Shown here in pieces: positions 1 to 8,370 of a DNA stretch of 64,000 nucleotides; the stretch's first letter is position 1; each line of letters begins with the position of its first letter. This stretch comes from Prostheceraeus crozeri (lineage: Eukaryota; Platyhelminthes; Polycladida; Euryleptidae), in contig CAJQUW010006771.1 of assembly GCA_907163375.1 (NCBI GenBank), positions 666,130 to 730,129 on the forward strand, written 5' to 3'. A program made the translations under genes and the position numbers. The notes beneath the pieces are model-generated. The model saw nothing but the letters and a program-made list of their open reading frames with translations, did no database searches and was not told where the DNA came from.

Positions 1-1027
1 CTGATTGACATAAATTTTTATTATTCAAATAAAATTTTTTTGAATCTGAGTAAAGTGGAGTAATTTTACCAATAGAAACATAATTCACATTTAATTCAAA
101 AACATTTACTTCTATTAAATTTTTATTCTTTTTATGAAACTTTATTAACCTATTATAATCATATGGAAATTCATGTAAACCATCCGAAAGATCAAATTCC
201 TTTATATATTCTTCTTTATTATAATGACTTAGTCTTTCTTTGTGATATTTTGCAGGATGTAAATGTGCTATAATACTCCACAGAAAACAATAATCATCTT
301 CATTTTTTATGTTGATTAATTGAGGTGAACTGAAAGGTAAAGGAACATAACTACCACCAGTATTATTTTTATATTTATCAATTACTATTTTCTTAGATAG
401 TATTTTAACAAATCTCCAACCAGATTCACGTAACTGGGCTTCAATTATACAATTTTCTAATTTAAGTATCATCGATTGAAATATGGGTTGTATATTATTT
501 ACATTATGAATTTCTTGTGACTTTGTAAAATGTCCTTGTATTATTTCTTTAGGAATTCCATCAGATCCATTTTTTGTATAAAGTACTTCTACATTCATAT
601 AACATTTGAAAGATTTCTTAAATATATTAGAAAAGTTGGTTAGAATATCAGAAAAAGTTTTATCGGTTTCATTATATTCAACCGATTCATCAAATAAATA
701 TTTTATATCTGTTACGGCTTCATCAAATTTATCTATTTCGTTAAATTCATCAGTATCGCTAAATAAATATCTTCCATCTGATACATGTTCATCTTCACTA
801 TTAAAAACTTTTTTCTATTCCGAATGTGAATAATCATCAAACATTTTTTTAACTTTTATATCAGTAGGCAATGTTTCTAGATAGTTTTTATAACTATTTA
901 ATTTTAATATATTTCCTTCATCAACTCGTTCTACATTTTGTAAATGCATTTTACTTTGTAGATGAGATTGATAACTTCTTTTTGTTTGTAATTTTTTTTC
1001 ACATAAGACACAAAAAAATTTTTTCAT
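1..1027 (-). pseudogene. polB: Type B DNA polymerase, N-terminal part (Polinton), broken
   Basis: Read on the minus strand, the segment starts with a C2H2 zinc finger (FCVLCEKK, then H-x5-H about 13 residues on). Further down it contains GGSYVPLPF followed by INIKNEDDYCFLWS and a segment beginning AHLHPAKYHKERLSHY. The order GGSY.PLP / I.NIKNEDD.CF.W / LHP is familiar from the N-terminal domain of the PolB proteins of animal Polintons. The polymerase and exonuclease motifs would lie to the left, outside the window. The region is not open throughout, so it is called broken. It faces the same way as the ATPase and is preceded by a 25-bp repeat array that may be part of its promoter. Confidence 0.75.
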
Positions 1028-1116
1028 TTTTTATTTTTTAAAGAAAAAATTTGTGTTTTAGTTTTTTTTAAAAAAAATTTTTGTTTTAATTTTTAGAGAA
1101 AAAAAAAATTCTAAAA

Positions 1117-1195
1117 TATATATAATGGAAAATATTATAAATATATATAATGGAAAATATTATAAATATATATAATGGAAAATATTATAAATATA
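1117..1195. repeat. 25-bp AT-rich tandem repeat, 3 copies
   Basis: TATAATGGAAAATATTATAA recurs at 1121, 1146 and 1171, a strict 25-base period. It lies between the PolB start and the 3' end of the ATPase gene, both on the minus strand, so it sits upstream of PolB. The TATAATGG word may serve as a repeated promoter element; that is inference. Confidence 0.85.
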
Positions 1196-1208
1196 TATAT
1201 CTGCAATC

Positions 1209-1237
1209 GGGCGAAGCCCTAGAACCTTCGGTTCGAT
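1209..1237. terminator. Twin GC-rich mini-hairpins downstream of the ATPase gene
   Basis: GGGCGAAGCCC (1209-1219) is a 4-bp stem with a GAA loop, and GAACCTTCGGTTC (1222-1234) is a 5-bp stem with a TTC loop. They lie about 35 bases past the ATPase stop codon on the minus strand. The d(GCGAAGC) core is known to form an unusually stable DNA mini-hairpin. A role in ending transcription is inference from position. The same words recur elsewhere in the element, and 1218-1237 matches 9053-9072 exactly on the opposite strand. Confidence 0.55.
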
Positions 1238-1270
1238 TATGATAAATTTGTTTAATTATGATAAATTTGT

Positions 1271-2803
1271 TTAATTATTAAGTATTTCACTAACACCATT
1301 TATTAATGGTTTTATATCATTAAAAGTTTTTTTGGCTTCAACAAATGTAGATTTGGCATCAGAAAATGTAGATTTAACATCAGATATTATTGGTGTTGCT
1401 TTTCTTAAAGCGTTTCTAACATCATTTATTGCAATTTTTAAATAGTTTAATGTTTCATTATCTTGTAATCTTTTTGGTATTGGTATACCAAATTTTGCAT
1501 TTAAATAATGATCAAAATAAAAATAAAATGTATCAGGAATAATTTTTAGTGGTACTTTTGCTTCGGATTCTAAAAAGATAATTATTTGTTCTATAACTTG
1601 ATTTGATAAATGTTTTGTATTTGCATACATTCTAATATCAAAATCTTGAGAGTTATTATAGATTTCATGTTCGGTATCTACTAATATATTTAAATCTTTA
1701 TCATATACTTGCATATGTCCACTTATGGTGTCAACACGTATTATTCCATATTTATGTTGTGTATAATATGATAAAGGCATATTCATTTTATAATTTTTAT
1801 TAATATCATTAAAGAATGCTGCATTATTTTGTGTAGTTGTAAAAAATGTTTGAATGTTTTCTCTAATCTTATTATCTACATCACAAGCTTTATGAGCTAA
1901 TACAACTATTTGAATATTTTGATGTCTTCCTTTTGTAAATATTTCTGACATATTTTTTTGTTTTGATAAACTTGCAACATCATCTAAAATTAATAAAGAT
2001 TTATTTTCAGGTGTACCAGCAAAACTTTCCATATCTTGTAACTCATCTAATTGTTTATCATTATAGACGTTTGTAAAAGTTGGCCATTCAGAAGTATGCA
2101 TACAAAAAATATGTACTTTTGTTTCATCCTTATAATATTGGTTTATATATTTTTTAATAAACGTAGTCTTACCACTTCCAGTTTTACCGTAAACAATGAA
2201 ATGTAAATTTTCTTGATGCATTTTACCTTGTTTATTATTAGTTTTATCCTTAATCTTATCCTCCTCAGTCTTCCATCCTTTAAAAGTTTTTTTTTCTTGG
2301 TTATAAAAAATTATTCTCTTTTGTTCCTCTGTTAGAAAGTAACCCCATTGATTTCCAATACATATAACAAGATGATAAATAAAAAATATTAAAATACATG
2401 CTAACAATATTTTTATACAATGAAATTTTAAAAAATTCCAAAGACGTGTAAGATCTGATTGTGGTATTTTTTTATTAAGAGATGAATTAGGGGGTAGTGG
2501 CTCTAAATATTTTTTATTTATATTATTATATATATTTTTATCTATATTATTATATATATTTTTATCTATATTATTATTATATTTAGTATTATATATAGGA
2601 TTTTCTACAATATTATTAATATCTTTGAGATTCGGATCTTGAGGGGTTAGTGTATCTTGAAACTCAGTGTTATTCATATAATTATTTATTATTTCGTTTA
2701 TTGCATTAAGAGATTTATGACGACCTAGATTACTTTTATTACTTTTATCACTTTTAATTATAACCGGTGAATATAAATCTTCCAAATTTTCGTTTTTATT
2801 CAT
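1271..2803 (-). CDS. FtsK/HerA-type genome-packaging ATPase with membrane segment (Polinton)
   Basis: A 510-residue protein. Residues 1-115 are low in complexity, with repeated NNIDKNIY units. Residues about 131-149 (ILLACILIFFIYHLVICI) form one hydrophobic membrane segment. The P-loop GKTGSGKT is at about 206-213 and a Walker B strand with two acidic residues (SLLILDDV) at about 269-276. The later segment IQIVVLAHKACDVD fits the strand after Walker B in HerA/FtsK-type packaging ATPases, including the A32-like proteins of Polintons. In that family the enzyme pumps the linear genome into the capsid. The C-terminal 120 residues look helical, with heptad-like repeats (VKSTFSDAKSTFVEAKKTF). The start is the first ATG after a stop and the frame is whole. 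A membrane anchor on a packaging ATPase is less usual and could tie packaging to membranes. Confidence 0.85.
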   Translation of the reverse strand: MNKNENLEDLYSPVIIKSDKSNKSNLGRHKSLNAINEIINNYMNNTEFQDTLTPQDPNLKDINNIVENPIYNTKYNNNIDKNIYNNIDKNIYNNINKKYLEPLPPNSSLNKKIPQSDLTRLWNFLKFHCIKILLACILIFFIYHLVICIGNQWGYFLTEEQKRIIFYNQEKKTFKGWKTEEDKIKDKTNNKQGKMHQENLHFIVYGKTGSGKTTFIKKYINQYYKDETKVHIFCMHTSEWPTFTNVYNDKQLDELQDMESFAGTPENKSLLILDDVASLSKQKNMSEIFTKGRHQNIQIVVLAHKACDVDNKIRENIQTFFTTTQNNAAFFNDINKNYKMNMPLSYYTQHKYGIIRVDTISGHMQVYDKDLNILVDTEHEIYNNSQDFDIRMYANTKHLSNQVIEQIIIFLESEAKVPLKIIPDTFYFYFDHYLNAKFGIPIPKRLQDNETLNYLKIAINDVRNALRKATPIISDVKSTFSDAKSTFVEAKKTFNDIKPLINGVSEILNN

Positions 2804-3020
2804 TTAATATTTTTAAAATAAAAATTTAGGAATTATTATTTTTTAATTCCGGACTCGCATTCTTACACTCTTATGAGTGTTTTTAACCTCTGTAGAACCT
2901 CCGGAATGTGTCGGACTTTTTGTTCCTATACTCAAAAGAAGTATGTTCCGAACCTCTCCTCTCTTCCGGAATGCTTAAGAATATTTTGATAAAATAATAT
3001 TTTATTCTTTATAAAAAATA
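2804..3020. promoter_or_regulatory. Spacer with repeated CCGGAATG words
   Basis: The 217-base spacer upstream of the ATPase start contains CCGGAATG twice (in CCTCCGGAATGTG and CTTCCGGAATGC), a related AATTCCGGAC, and ACTCTTATGAGTGT, a 6-bp hairpin. The GC-rich repeated words stand out from the AT-rich surroundings. A promoter or binding-site role is inference. Confidence 0.4.
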
Positions 3021-3160
3021 ATATTTTAGTTGAAATACAACTATTTTAGTTGAAATACAACTATTTTAGTTGAAATACAACTATTTTAGTTGAAATACAA
3101 CTATTTTAGTTGAAATACAACTATTTTAGTTGAAATATAACTATTTTAGTTGAAATACTA
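3021..3160. repeat. Palindromic 20-bp iterons, 7 tandem copies
   Basis: The unit ATTTTAGTTGAAATACAACT repeats with an exact 20-base period seven times, with changes only in the last two copies. Each unit contains TAGTTG-AAATA-CAACTA, a 6-bp inverted repeat with a 5-base loop, so the array is a row of identical dyads. Such arrays are typical of DNA-binding iterons at replication origins or promoters; the role here is inferred. It lies between the ATPase promoter region and the 3' end of the zinc-finger coding region. Confidence 0.9.
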
Positions 3161-3175
3161 ATATAAATTATTATT

Positions 3176-3477
3176 TTAACATAAATTATTATTTTGACAT
3201 AAATTATTATTATGTTGATTATTATGTTGATTAAGTTTTGGACATAGTGTTACATGTCGCTGAAAATTTTTCTTTAATATAATTTTTTGACAACCTCTAC
3301 ATTTAACTTTTTCTTTTAAACAATCCTTACACTGATATTTACTATCATAAAACTCTGTCTTAGGTTTAGTATTTTGACAACTTGTACATTGTCTTGTAGA
3401 ACTTATACAAGAATTATAATGATTAGTAATTCCTTGATTTGTAAAATATTTATTACAATTACGACATAACTGATCTT
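3176..3477 (-). pseudogene. Zinc-finger coding piece (Polinton)
   Basis: On the minus strand this stretch is open and encodes three cysteine-rich modules: CRNCNKYFTNQGITNHYNSC, a CTSC...CKDC ribbon-like pair, and CRGCQKIILKKNFQRHVTLC. The first and third have C-x2-C-x12-H-x3/4-C spacing, similar to the module CSGCNKNITSKNFARHLKLC at the end of the neighbouring zinc-finger protein. It ends in an Asn/His-rich tail. It has no obvious start of its own and is counted among the broken parts. DNA or RNA binding is likely; the precise role is unknown. Confidence 0.55.
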
Positions 3478-4143
3478 TTAATTTATCTTTTTTTCTTTTT
3501 TAACCTCTTCTGTTTGTTCGCATAATTTTAAATGACGTGCAAAATTTTTTGATGTTATATTTTTATTACATCCGGAACATATTTTTTTTTTGTTATTACT
3601 TTCAACAAATTGATTTTTATCAATATAATTATTTTGTGCTACATTATTATTTTGAACAAAAGGATTATTTTGTGCTACATTATTATTTTGAACAAAAGGA
3701 TTATTTTGAACAAAAGGATTATTTTGTGCTAAATAATTATTATTATTTTGCCTAGGTGTATTTTGCCTAGGTGTATTTTGCCTAGGTGTATTTATTCTAG
3801 CAGTATTTTGCCTAGGTGTATTTATTCTAGCAGTATTTTGCCTAGGTGTATTTATTCTAGCAGTATAAAGATTTTGTTCTTTATCTGAAATAAATAAATG
3901 CTTTAATCTTTGTAATGGTTGCTCTGATTGAATATTATTATACTGAATACTATTATTAGGTTGAATATTATTCTGAATATTATTAGGTTGAATATTATTA
4001 GGTTGTATATTATTAGGTTGTATATTATTAGGTTGTAATTGATTCATATGCATACCACATGGTGTGTTTTTCATATGAGAATATAATAGTGTTTGATTTA
4101 AAAAACGCATATTGCAAACTTGACAAATTTGAGTCATTTCCAT
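3478..4143 (-). CDS. Zinc-finger protein with NIQPN and NTPRQ repeats (Polinton)
   Basis: A 221-residue protein. An N-terminal C2H2-like finger (CQVCNMRFLNQTLLYSHM, then C) is followed by a stretch of NNIQP repeats. Next come repeats of QNTARINTPR and QNTPR (about residues 98-134) and of QNNPFV/QNNNVA. Near the C-terminus is a C-x2-C-x12-H-x3/4-C finger (CSGCNKNITSKNFARHLKLC). The repeats are also tandem at the DNA level (CCTAGGTGTATTT units near 3,755-3,860), so they probably arise by slippage. Zinc-finger proteins are common accessory genes in Polintons and related viruses; a role in genome binding or regulation is inference. It points away from the plus-strand structural genes, with a shared AT-rich spacer upstream. 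Confidence 0.65.
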   Translation of the reverse strand: MEMTQICQVCNMRFLNQTLLYSHMKNTPCGMHMNQLQPNNIQPNNIQPNNIQPNNIQNNIQPNNSIQYNNIQSEQPLQRLKHLFISDKEQNLYTARINTPRQNTARINTPRQNTARINTPRQNTPRQNTPRQNNNNYLAQNNPFVQNNPFVQNNNVAQNNPFVQNNNVAQNNYIDKNQFVESNNKKKICSGCNKNITSKNFARHLKLCEQTEEVKKEKKIN

Positions 4144-4171
4144 TTTTTTTTATTTTTATTAGGAAAAATTT

Positions 4172-4273
4172 TATTTTTATAATTTATGTATTTTTATAAT
4201 TTATGTATTTTTATAATTTATGTATTTTTATAATTTATGTATTTTTATAATTTATGTATTTTTATAATTTATG
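4172..4273. repeat. 17-bp AT tandem repeat, 6 copies, in a divergent promoter
   Basis: TATTTTTATAATTTATG repeats six times without variation (4172, 4189, 4206, 4223, 4240, 4257). It lies between the zinc-finger gene (minus) and the fibre-like gene (plus), so it is the shared divergent promoter region. Perfect identity between copies points to recent expansion. Each unit holds a TATAATTTA word that could act as a repeated TATA element. Confidence 0.9.
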
Positions 4274-4316
4274 TATTTTTTATAATCAGAAAAAAATTTA
4301 TTTTTATTGTTTAAAA

Positions 4317-5204
4317 ATGATGTTTCCAAATGTTGGTGGAGGTGCATATATCCCGAATAATCGTGAATTAGAAATAGAGATAGAAAATTATATCATGAAA
4401 ACTGGAGACGTTTTATCTGGTCCATTGCATCTTTCTATTCTTCCACAACAAAATACAGAGTTAACAAATAAACAATATGTTGATACACATATCAATGACT
4501 TAAAAGAAAAATATATAAACGATGTTGTGGTTCCGCTGATGAACGAATTAAAGTAGCTTAAACTTAATGACAAATCATTAAACGAAAAATTATTAAAACT
4601 TGATAAAAAGGATAGAGAGCTAGAAGCAGATATAGCAAAACTTTTTAAAAAGATTTCAGAACAATCGAAAATTTTAATATTACTTTCTTTAAATTTAAAA
4701 TCTGCAGTCATTAAAAATAAACATCAGATACAACTATTGAAAGAACAATTAGAAGATGAAATAGAAAAACTACCTGAAAGAATTTAAAAAAATTTAAAGC
4801 AGTTGCAAACTACATTCCAAAAAAGTGTTGATGAATTGAGTTCTAAAATTACTCAACAAATGAAAGAGATGAATAGAATAATAAATGAAGTAAACTCACT
4901 TAATGAAAAAGTTGATAAAATGAAAACTCTTAAAATCAATTTAGAAAATGAATTAAAGAAAAATTTACAAGAAAACTCTAAAGAAAATAAAGAACAGTTA
5001 GATGCTGTTAAAAGACAATTAGATGTTCTTAAAATTAAGTTAAATGCTCTTAAAACGGCATTGAAGATTAATCAGCAGAAAATGCAAGTTAATAGAAAAG
5101 AAATTAAAGTACATCACACGCTACTTGACGCAATAGATAAAGTGCAACAGTCAATTAATAAAGTTATCTCGAAGTTGTTGTCCATTCACAAACGTAAATC
5201 TTAA
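4317..5204 (+). pseudogene. Fibre-like coiled-coil protein region (Polinton), broken
   Basis: The region opens with MMFPNVGGGAY and then a segment with GDVLSGPLHLS and TNKQYVDTHI. The pattern GPL.L...P....eL.nKqYVD is the repeat known from phage tail-fibre and collar proteins, where it forms trimeric beta structure ahead of a stalk. It is followed by a long Lys/Glu/Leu-rich part with strong heptad periodicity (for example LDVLKIKLNALKTALKINQQ), as expected of a trimeric coiled-coil stalk. A cell-attachment fibre is the best guess. No globular knob is seen at the C-terminus. The region is not open throughout. It heads the plus-strand structural block. Confidence 0.55.
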
Positions 5205-5374
5205 ACGAGTATTGTAAATATTAACTTAAATATTTTTTACCTACAAAAAATAAGAATCATAAAAAATATAAATATAATTTTAAAAATATAAAAGTATAAA
5301 TATAATTTTTAAAAAAATTTAAAAATATAATTTTTTAAAAAAATTTAAAAATATAAAAGTATATAATTTTAAAA

Positions 5375-5548
5375 ATGGATAAAATTAGAGCTAATAATTT
5401 TAAAAGAATTAAACAATTAGAAGAGTTAATAAAAGAAAGAAATATTATGAAAGAAAATCATAGAATAAAAAGAATGATTGATGCAGGTTTGGTTCCTGAT
5501 AAAGTTAAACCAAAAACGCAATCTGCAAAAGTTAAGAACAAAAAATAA
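5375..5548 (+). CDS. Small basic protein, 57 residues (Polinton)
   Basis: A short complete frame from ATG to TAA giving a strongly basic peptide (starts MDKIRANNFKRIKQLEELIK, ends in KVKNKK). The first 35 residues are an amphipathic helix with heptad leucines/isoleucines; the Lys-rich tail resembles nucleic-acid-condensing core peptides. It lies between the fibre-like region and a membrane-active-type protein, in the same direction. A core or DNA-packing role is inference; no family was recognised. A tract of AAAATATAA repeats precedes it. Confidence 0.5.
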   Translation: MDKIRANNFKRIKQLEELIKERNIMKENHRIKRMIDAGLVPDKVKPKTQSAKVKNKK

Positions 5549-5597
5549 ACATTATTTATAATGGACATCGGTTCATGGGTCAACGGAGATGTCTTCC

Positions 5598-5616
5598 AGG
5601 GCTTCGCGCTTCGCCC
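5598..5616. terminator. GC-rich hairpin AGGGCTTCGC-GCTTCGCCC
   Basis: This is the inverse-orientation version of the 1209-1220 word (GGGCGAAGCCCT reads AGGGCTTCGCCC on the other strand), with an internal duplication of GCTTCGC. It lies 50 bases after the stop of the 57-residue gene and 42 bases before the next start, so it may end the upstream transcript. Confidence 0.45.
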
Positions 5617-5657
5617 GTATTTATTTTTTTCCCAAAAGTCAAATTTATTACTAAAAA

Positions 5658-6158
5658 ATGCCTATAATTTATAAACACAATCTTAAACAATTTGCTTCAA
5701 ATCAAAGAATTGCTCATGAACCACGTATGAATCCTGTTTATCATTATGATAATAGAGAAACCGTTCAAAAAGAAGGGGATGGCATCTTTTCTGGTATTGG
5801 TAGTATCGTTAACTTAATTAAAAATAATAAAGATTTGATTACATCTGCTGCAAAAGGAGCAGCTGCTATAGGTAGTACAGCTAGTGCAATATCAAATGCT
5901 GTTAAATCACAAAACGAATTAAAACAACTAGAAGCTATTCGTAAACTCAAGAATGATTCTGAAGAACTAAAAAAATTAAAAAAACTTTCAGATGAAACAA
6001 AGAACAAAATTGCTAACATAGCTGTTGATGGTGATAGTAAACATAATGAAAATAAAAATAATCAAAAAACAATTGAAGAAATAAGAGGTAATGGCGTGAG
6101 CAGCAACCTTCGGTCTAACCAGCAAAGCTGTAGCGGAGCTGGTCTAGCAAAATTCTAA
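5658..6158 (+). CDS. Minor virion protein with hydrophobic/amphipathic segment (Polinton)
   Basis: A 166-residue protein. Residues about 40-85 (FSGIGSIVNLIKNN, then ITSAAKGAAAIGSTASAIS) are a Gly/Ala/Ile-rich segment like the membrane-active part of adenovirus minor proteins and similar proteins in Polinton-like viruses. A charged coiled coil follows to about 125 (LKKLKKLSDETKNKIANIA). The last 25 residues switch to a Ser/Gly/Asn-rich composition because GC-rich palindromic DNA (AACCTTCGGT and ACCAGC...GCTGGT, 6106-6143) is read as protein there. It stands directly before the major capsid gene. A capsid-associated membrane-disrupting role is inferred from the pattern and position. Confidence 0.55.
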   Translation: MPIIYKHNLKQFASNQRIAHEPRMNPVYHYDNRETVQKEGDGIFSGIGSIVNLIKNNKDLITSAAKGAAAIGSTASAISNAVKSQNELKQLEAIRKLKNDSEELKKLKKLSDETKNKIANIAVDGDSKHNENKNNQKTIEEIRGNGVSSNLRSNQQSCSGAGLAKF

Positions 6159-6228
6159 AAATTATATTTTAGTAAAATTTTTTTTCTATCTGTGAGAAAA
6201 ACAAAAAGTCAAATTATTTTTTATAAAA

Positions 6229-7563
6229 ATGTCTTCGCTTATCGAAAATAAATTTAGATTAGACGATCCTCCGTTCGTCAGTTATAATCAAAAAAAGAAT
6301 GACTATGTAAGAATTGCTATGAATCCCGGATCTTCCAGTAGAGTAAATACTGGAGGAGATTTAATCTTTGAAGTTGATAATCAGCAGAGTTATTTATATT
6401 TACCTGATTCATTTTTACACTGTGAATATTCTCTATTTTCTGATGCTAATTTTACAACACCATTACCAGATACCGATAATATTACACTAGAGAATAATTT
6501 CTTTCCAAGATTATTTACACAAATGCGTTTAGATGTTGCAACTCAAAATATAGAAACAATAAGTGATTCTCCAGGTGTAATTGATACAATGCTTAGATTT
6601 ATAACAATTGGTGAAAATAATAAAAAGCATGAAATCGAAGGTTGGTTTCCTGATACTAATGATGGTATAATTATTGATGATTTAACTCACGCTGGAACAG
6701 ATGCTGCAGGAATTGCGAAAGATGTAGAAAATATTGCAAAACATTTAAATAAAACAAACAATACTGCATATAAAGAAAGACGTGAATTTAACAAGAAAAG
6801 TAAGCAAACAGTAAATTGGTCATTGTCTCCATTATTCGGTTATTTAGATTATGATAAAATATCATATCAATTAAAATTTAAATTAATAATTCATCGTACA
6901 GCAAATAATGAATTAATCTTTTTTGGTAAGACTGGAAAAAAAGCATATTTAAAAATTGATAGACTTGAATGGTGGATTAAGCATATTACTCCTAGTTTAG
7001 AGATTGAAACAGCTATTGCTAAAAGATTAAATACTAACAAACCAATTCCAGTTAATTTTCTAAAGAGAACTGCTAGTTCAGTAACTTTTTCCGAACAAAG
7101 ATTTAACTGGCATTTTACTAGAACTGCGAATACTCCAAGATATTTATTACTAACATTTCAAAGAAATAATTCTCCAAGTTTTGATAAGAACAATAATATT
7201 TTTCATATTAATACAATTCGAAGTTTACAAGTTTCATTAAATCAAACTCGATATCCAATTGATCCATTAAGATTCGATGATACCAATAATCAATTTATGG
7301 AAGGATATGATTCTTATCGAAATCTTTGTATAGAATTTGGAGTTGAACCACAATTAACTCCTGGAGATTGGAGACATTTATATCCAATTTTCTGTTTCGA
7401 TTTAAGTGCACAATCTGAAGATATTATTAAAAATGGTTGTGATGTAACAATTAATATTGAAAAGAAAGATTCCACAACTTCATTGATGGCTTATGGGTTA
7501 TTGCTGGAAGATGTAAAATATTCTATTGAAATTCTTAATGGAAAGATGGTAAGGATAAGTTAA
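6229..7563 (+). CDS. Major capsid protein, double-jelly-roll type (Polinton/adintovirus)
   Basis: A 444-residue protein with no breaks. The N-terminal block has YLYLPDSFLHCEYSLF followed by ITLENNFFPRLFTQMRLDVA and IETISDSPGVIDTMLRFI. This order of a beta-strand ending in LPDSF, then l.NN.f..LF....l.l....iE...  and a helix with PG, is familiar from the first jelly roll of Polinton and adintovirus hexon-like proteins. The second half (WHFTRTANTPRYLLLTFQRN; QVSLNQTRYPIDP; WRHLYPIFCFDLSAQ) contains the conserved P.RYP region and the final strands ending in an S/T-rich turn. Length fits the family. It would trimerise to form the icosahedral shell. It starts 70 bases after the preceding gene and is followed by a repeat-rich spacer. 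Confidence 0.85.
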   Translation: MSSLIENKFRLDDPPFVSYNQKKNDYVRIAMNPGSSSRVNTGGDLIFEVDNQQSYLYLPDSFLHCEYSLFSDANFTTPLPDTDNITLENNFFPRLFTQMRLDVATQNIETISDSPGVIDTMLRFITIGENNKKHEIEGWFPDTNDGIIIDDLTHAGTDAAGIAKDVENIAKHLNKTNNTAYKERREFNKKSKQTVNWSLSPLFGYLDYDKISYQLKFKLIIHRTANNELIFFGKTGKKAYLKIDRLEWWIKHITPSLEIETAIAKRLNTNKPIPVNFLKRTASSVTFSEQRFNWHFTRTANTPRYLLLTFQRNNSPSFDKNNNIFHINTIRSLQVSLNQTRYPIDPLRFDDTNNQFMEGYDSYRNLCIEFGVEPQLTPGDWRHLYPIFCFDLSAQSEDIIKNGCDVTINIEKKDSTTSLMAYGLLLEDVKYSIEILNGKMVRIS

Positions 7564-7817
7564 TTAAAATTTTTTCATAACTAGAATAGATTAAAAATTC
7601 TTAACTTAAAATTTTTCATAACTAGAATAGATTAAAATTTTTTGGTAACTTAAAATTTTTTAGTAACTTGAAATTTTTTAATAACTAGAATAGATTAAAA
7701 ATTTTGGTAACTTAAAATTTTTGGTAACTAGAATAGATTAAAAATTTTGATAACTTAAAATTTTTCATAACTAGAATAGATTTAAATTTTTGATAACTTA
7801 AAATTTTTTTATTAAAA
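7564..7817. repeat. Irregular 42-bp repeat, 5 copies of AACTAGAATAGATT
   Basis: AACTAGAATAGATT recurs near 7579, 7620, 7683, 7727 and 7769, joined by variants of AAATTTTTSRTAACTTAAAATTT. The array fills the spacer between the capsid gene and the next gene, so it is the 3' region of the former and the promoter region of the latter. Confidence 0.75.
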
Positions 7818-7931
7818 ATGTCGCAAGCGAAAAGTAATATTAATAATAAAACTGTTGAATTAAAATTACGTAATATTGTTGACAAAAATACCCCTAAAAC
7901 TATTACTATTAATAAAAAAAGTATTACATAA
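7818..7931 (+). CDS. Short frame, 37 residues, upstream of the membrane-active protein
   Basis: A short open frame starting MSQAKSNINNKTVELKLRNI and ending in a TITINKKS segment. It follows the repeat spacer and is followed within ten bases by the next coding region. No family was recognised with confidence. Its composition fits the element. It may be a separate small virion peptide or one of the damaged parts of the element. Confidence 0.4.
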   Translation: MSQAKSNINNKTVELKLRNIVDKNTPKTITINKKSIT

Positions 7932-7939
7932 GTAAACCA

Positions 7940-8302
7940 ATGATAGAGAATATTCAATTACAAGAAGAAAAGAATGGCGGGATTCTCCCATTAATTCCAC
8001 TAATAATAGGTGGCATAGCAGCAGCAGGAAGTGTTGCAGGTGGGACAGCTGGTATTGTCCAAGCAGTAAATAAAAATAAATCAGAGAAGGCAGCATTAGA
8101 AGAACAAAAACGTCATAACAGAGAGTTAGAGAAAGTTGCTAGGGGTGAAGGAGTAGTAGATAATTTTATTAGTAAATTAAAATTAGTTGATGAAGGAAAA
8201 CGAGTTCTTAAAAATATTCTCCACAATGTTGATGATTTATTTGAAATTAAAGAAACTAAAGATGGTTCTGGAATATATCTAAGTCCTAGTATGATAAGGT
8301 AA
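7940..8302 (+). CDS. Minor virion protein with GGILPLIPLI hydrophobic core (Polinton)
   Basis: A 120-residue protein. Residues 13-42 (NGGILPLIPLIIGGIAAAGS, then VAGGTAGIVQAV) form a Gly/Ala/Leu-rich hydrophobic segment. GG.LPL.P....G..A.GS..GG.AGI is a familiar pattern in small proteins of adenovirus-like and Polinton-like viruses. It is followed by a Lys/Glu-rich helix (AALEEQKRHNRELEKVARGE). The C-terminus GSGIYLSP is also seen at the ends of related minor capsid proteins. A membrane-active or core-linking virion component is likely; direct evidence is lacking. Confidence 0.6.
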   Translation: MIENIQLQEEKNGGILPLIPLIIGGIAAAGSVAGGTAGIVQAVNKNKSEKAALEEQKRHNRELEKVARGEGVVDNFISKLKLVDEGKRVLKNILHNVDDLFEIKETKDGSGIYLSPSMIR

Positions 8303-8370
8303 TAACCTCAGAACCTTTTTCGGTAAAACAATTATTTTATTATATCTTTTTAATTTTTTTTATCTTTTCA

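Noticed and set aside
606-833. Plus-strand frame of 75 codons
   Set aside because: It lies opposite the polymerase N-terminal coding region and has no motif; a shadow frame.
3537-3755. Plus-strand Tyr/Phe-rich frame
   Set aside because: Antisense of the Asn-rich repeats of the zinc-finger protein.
7712-8096. Two minus-strand hydrophobic frames
   Set aside because: Antisense of the repeat spacer and of the GGILPLIPLI protein, which has the better family match.
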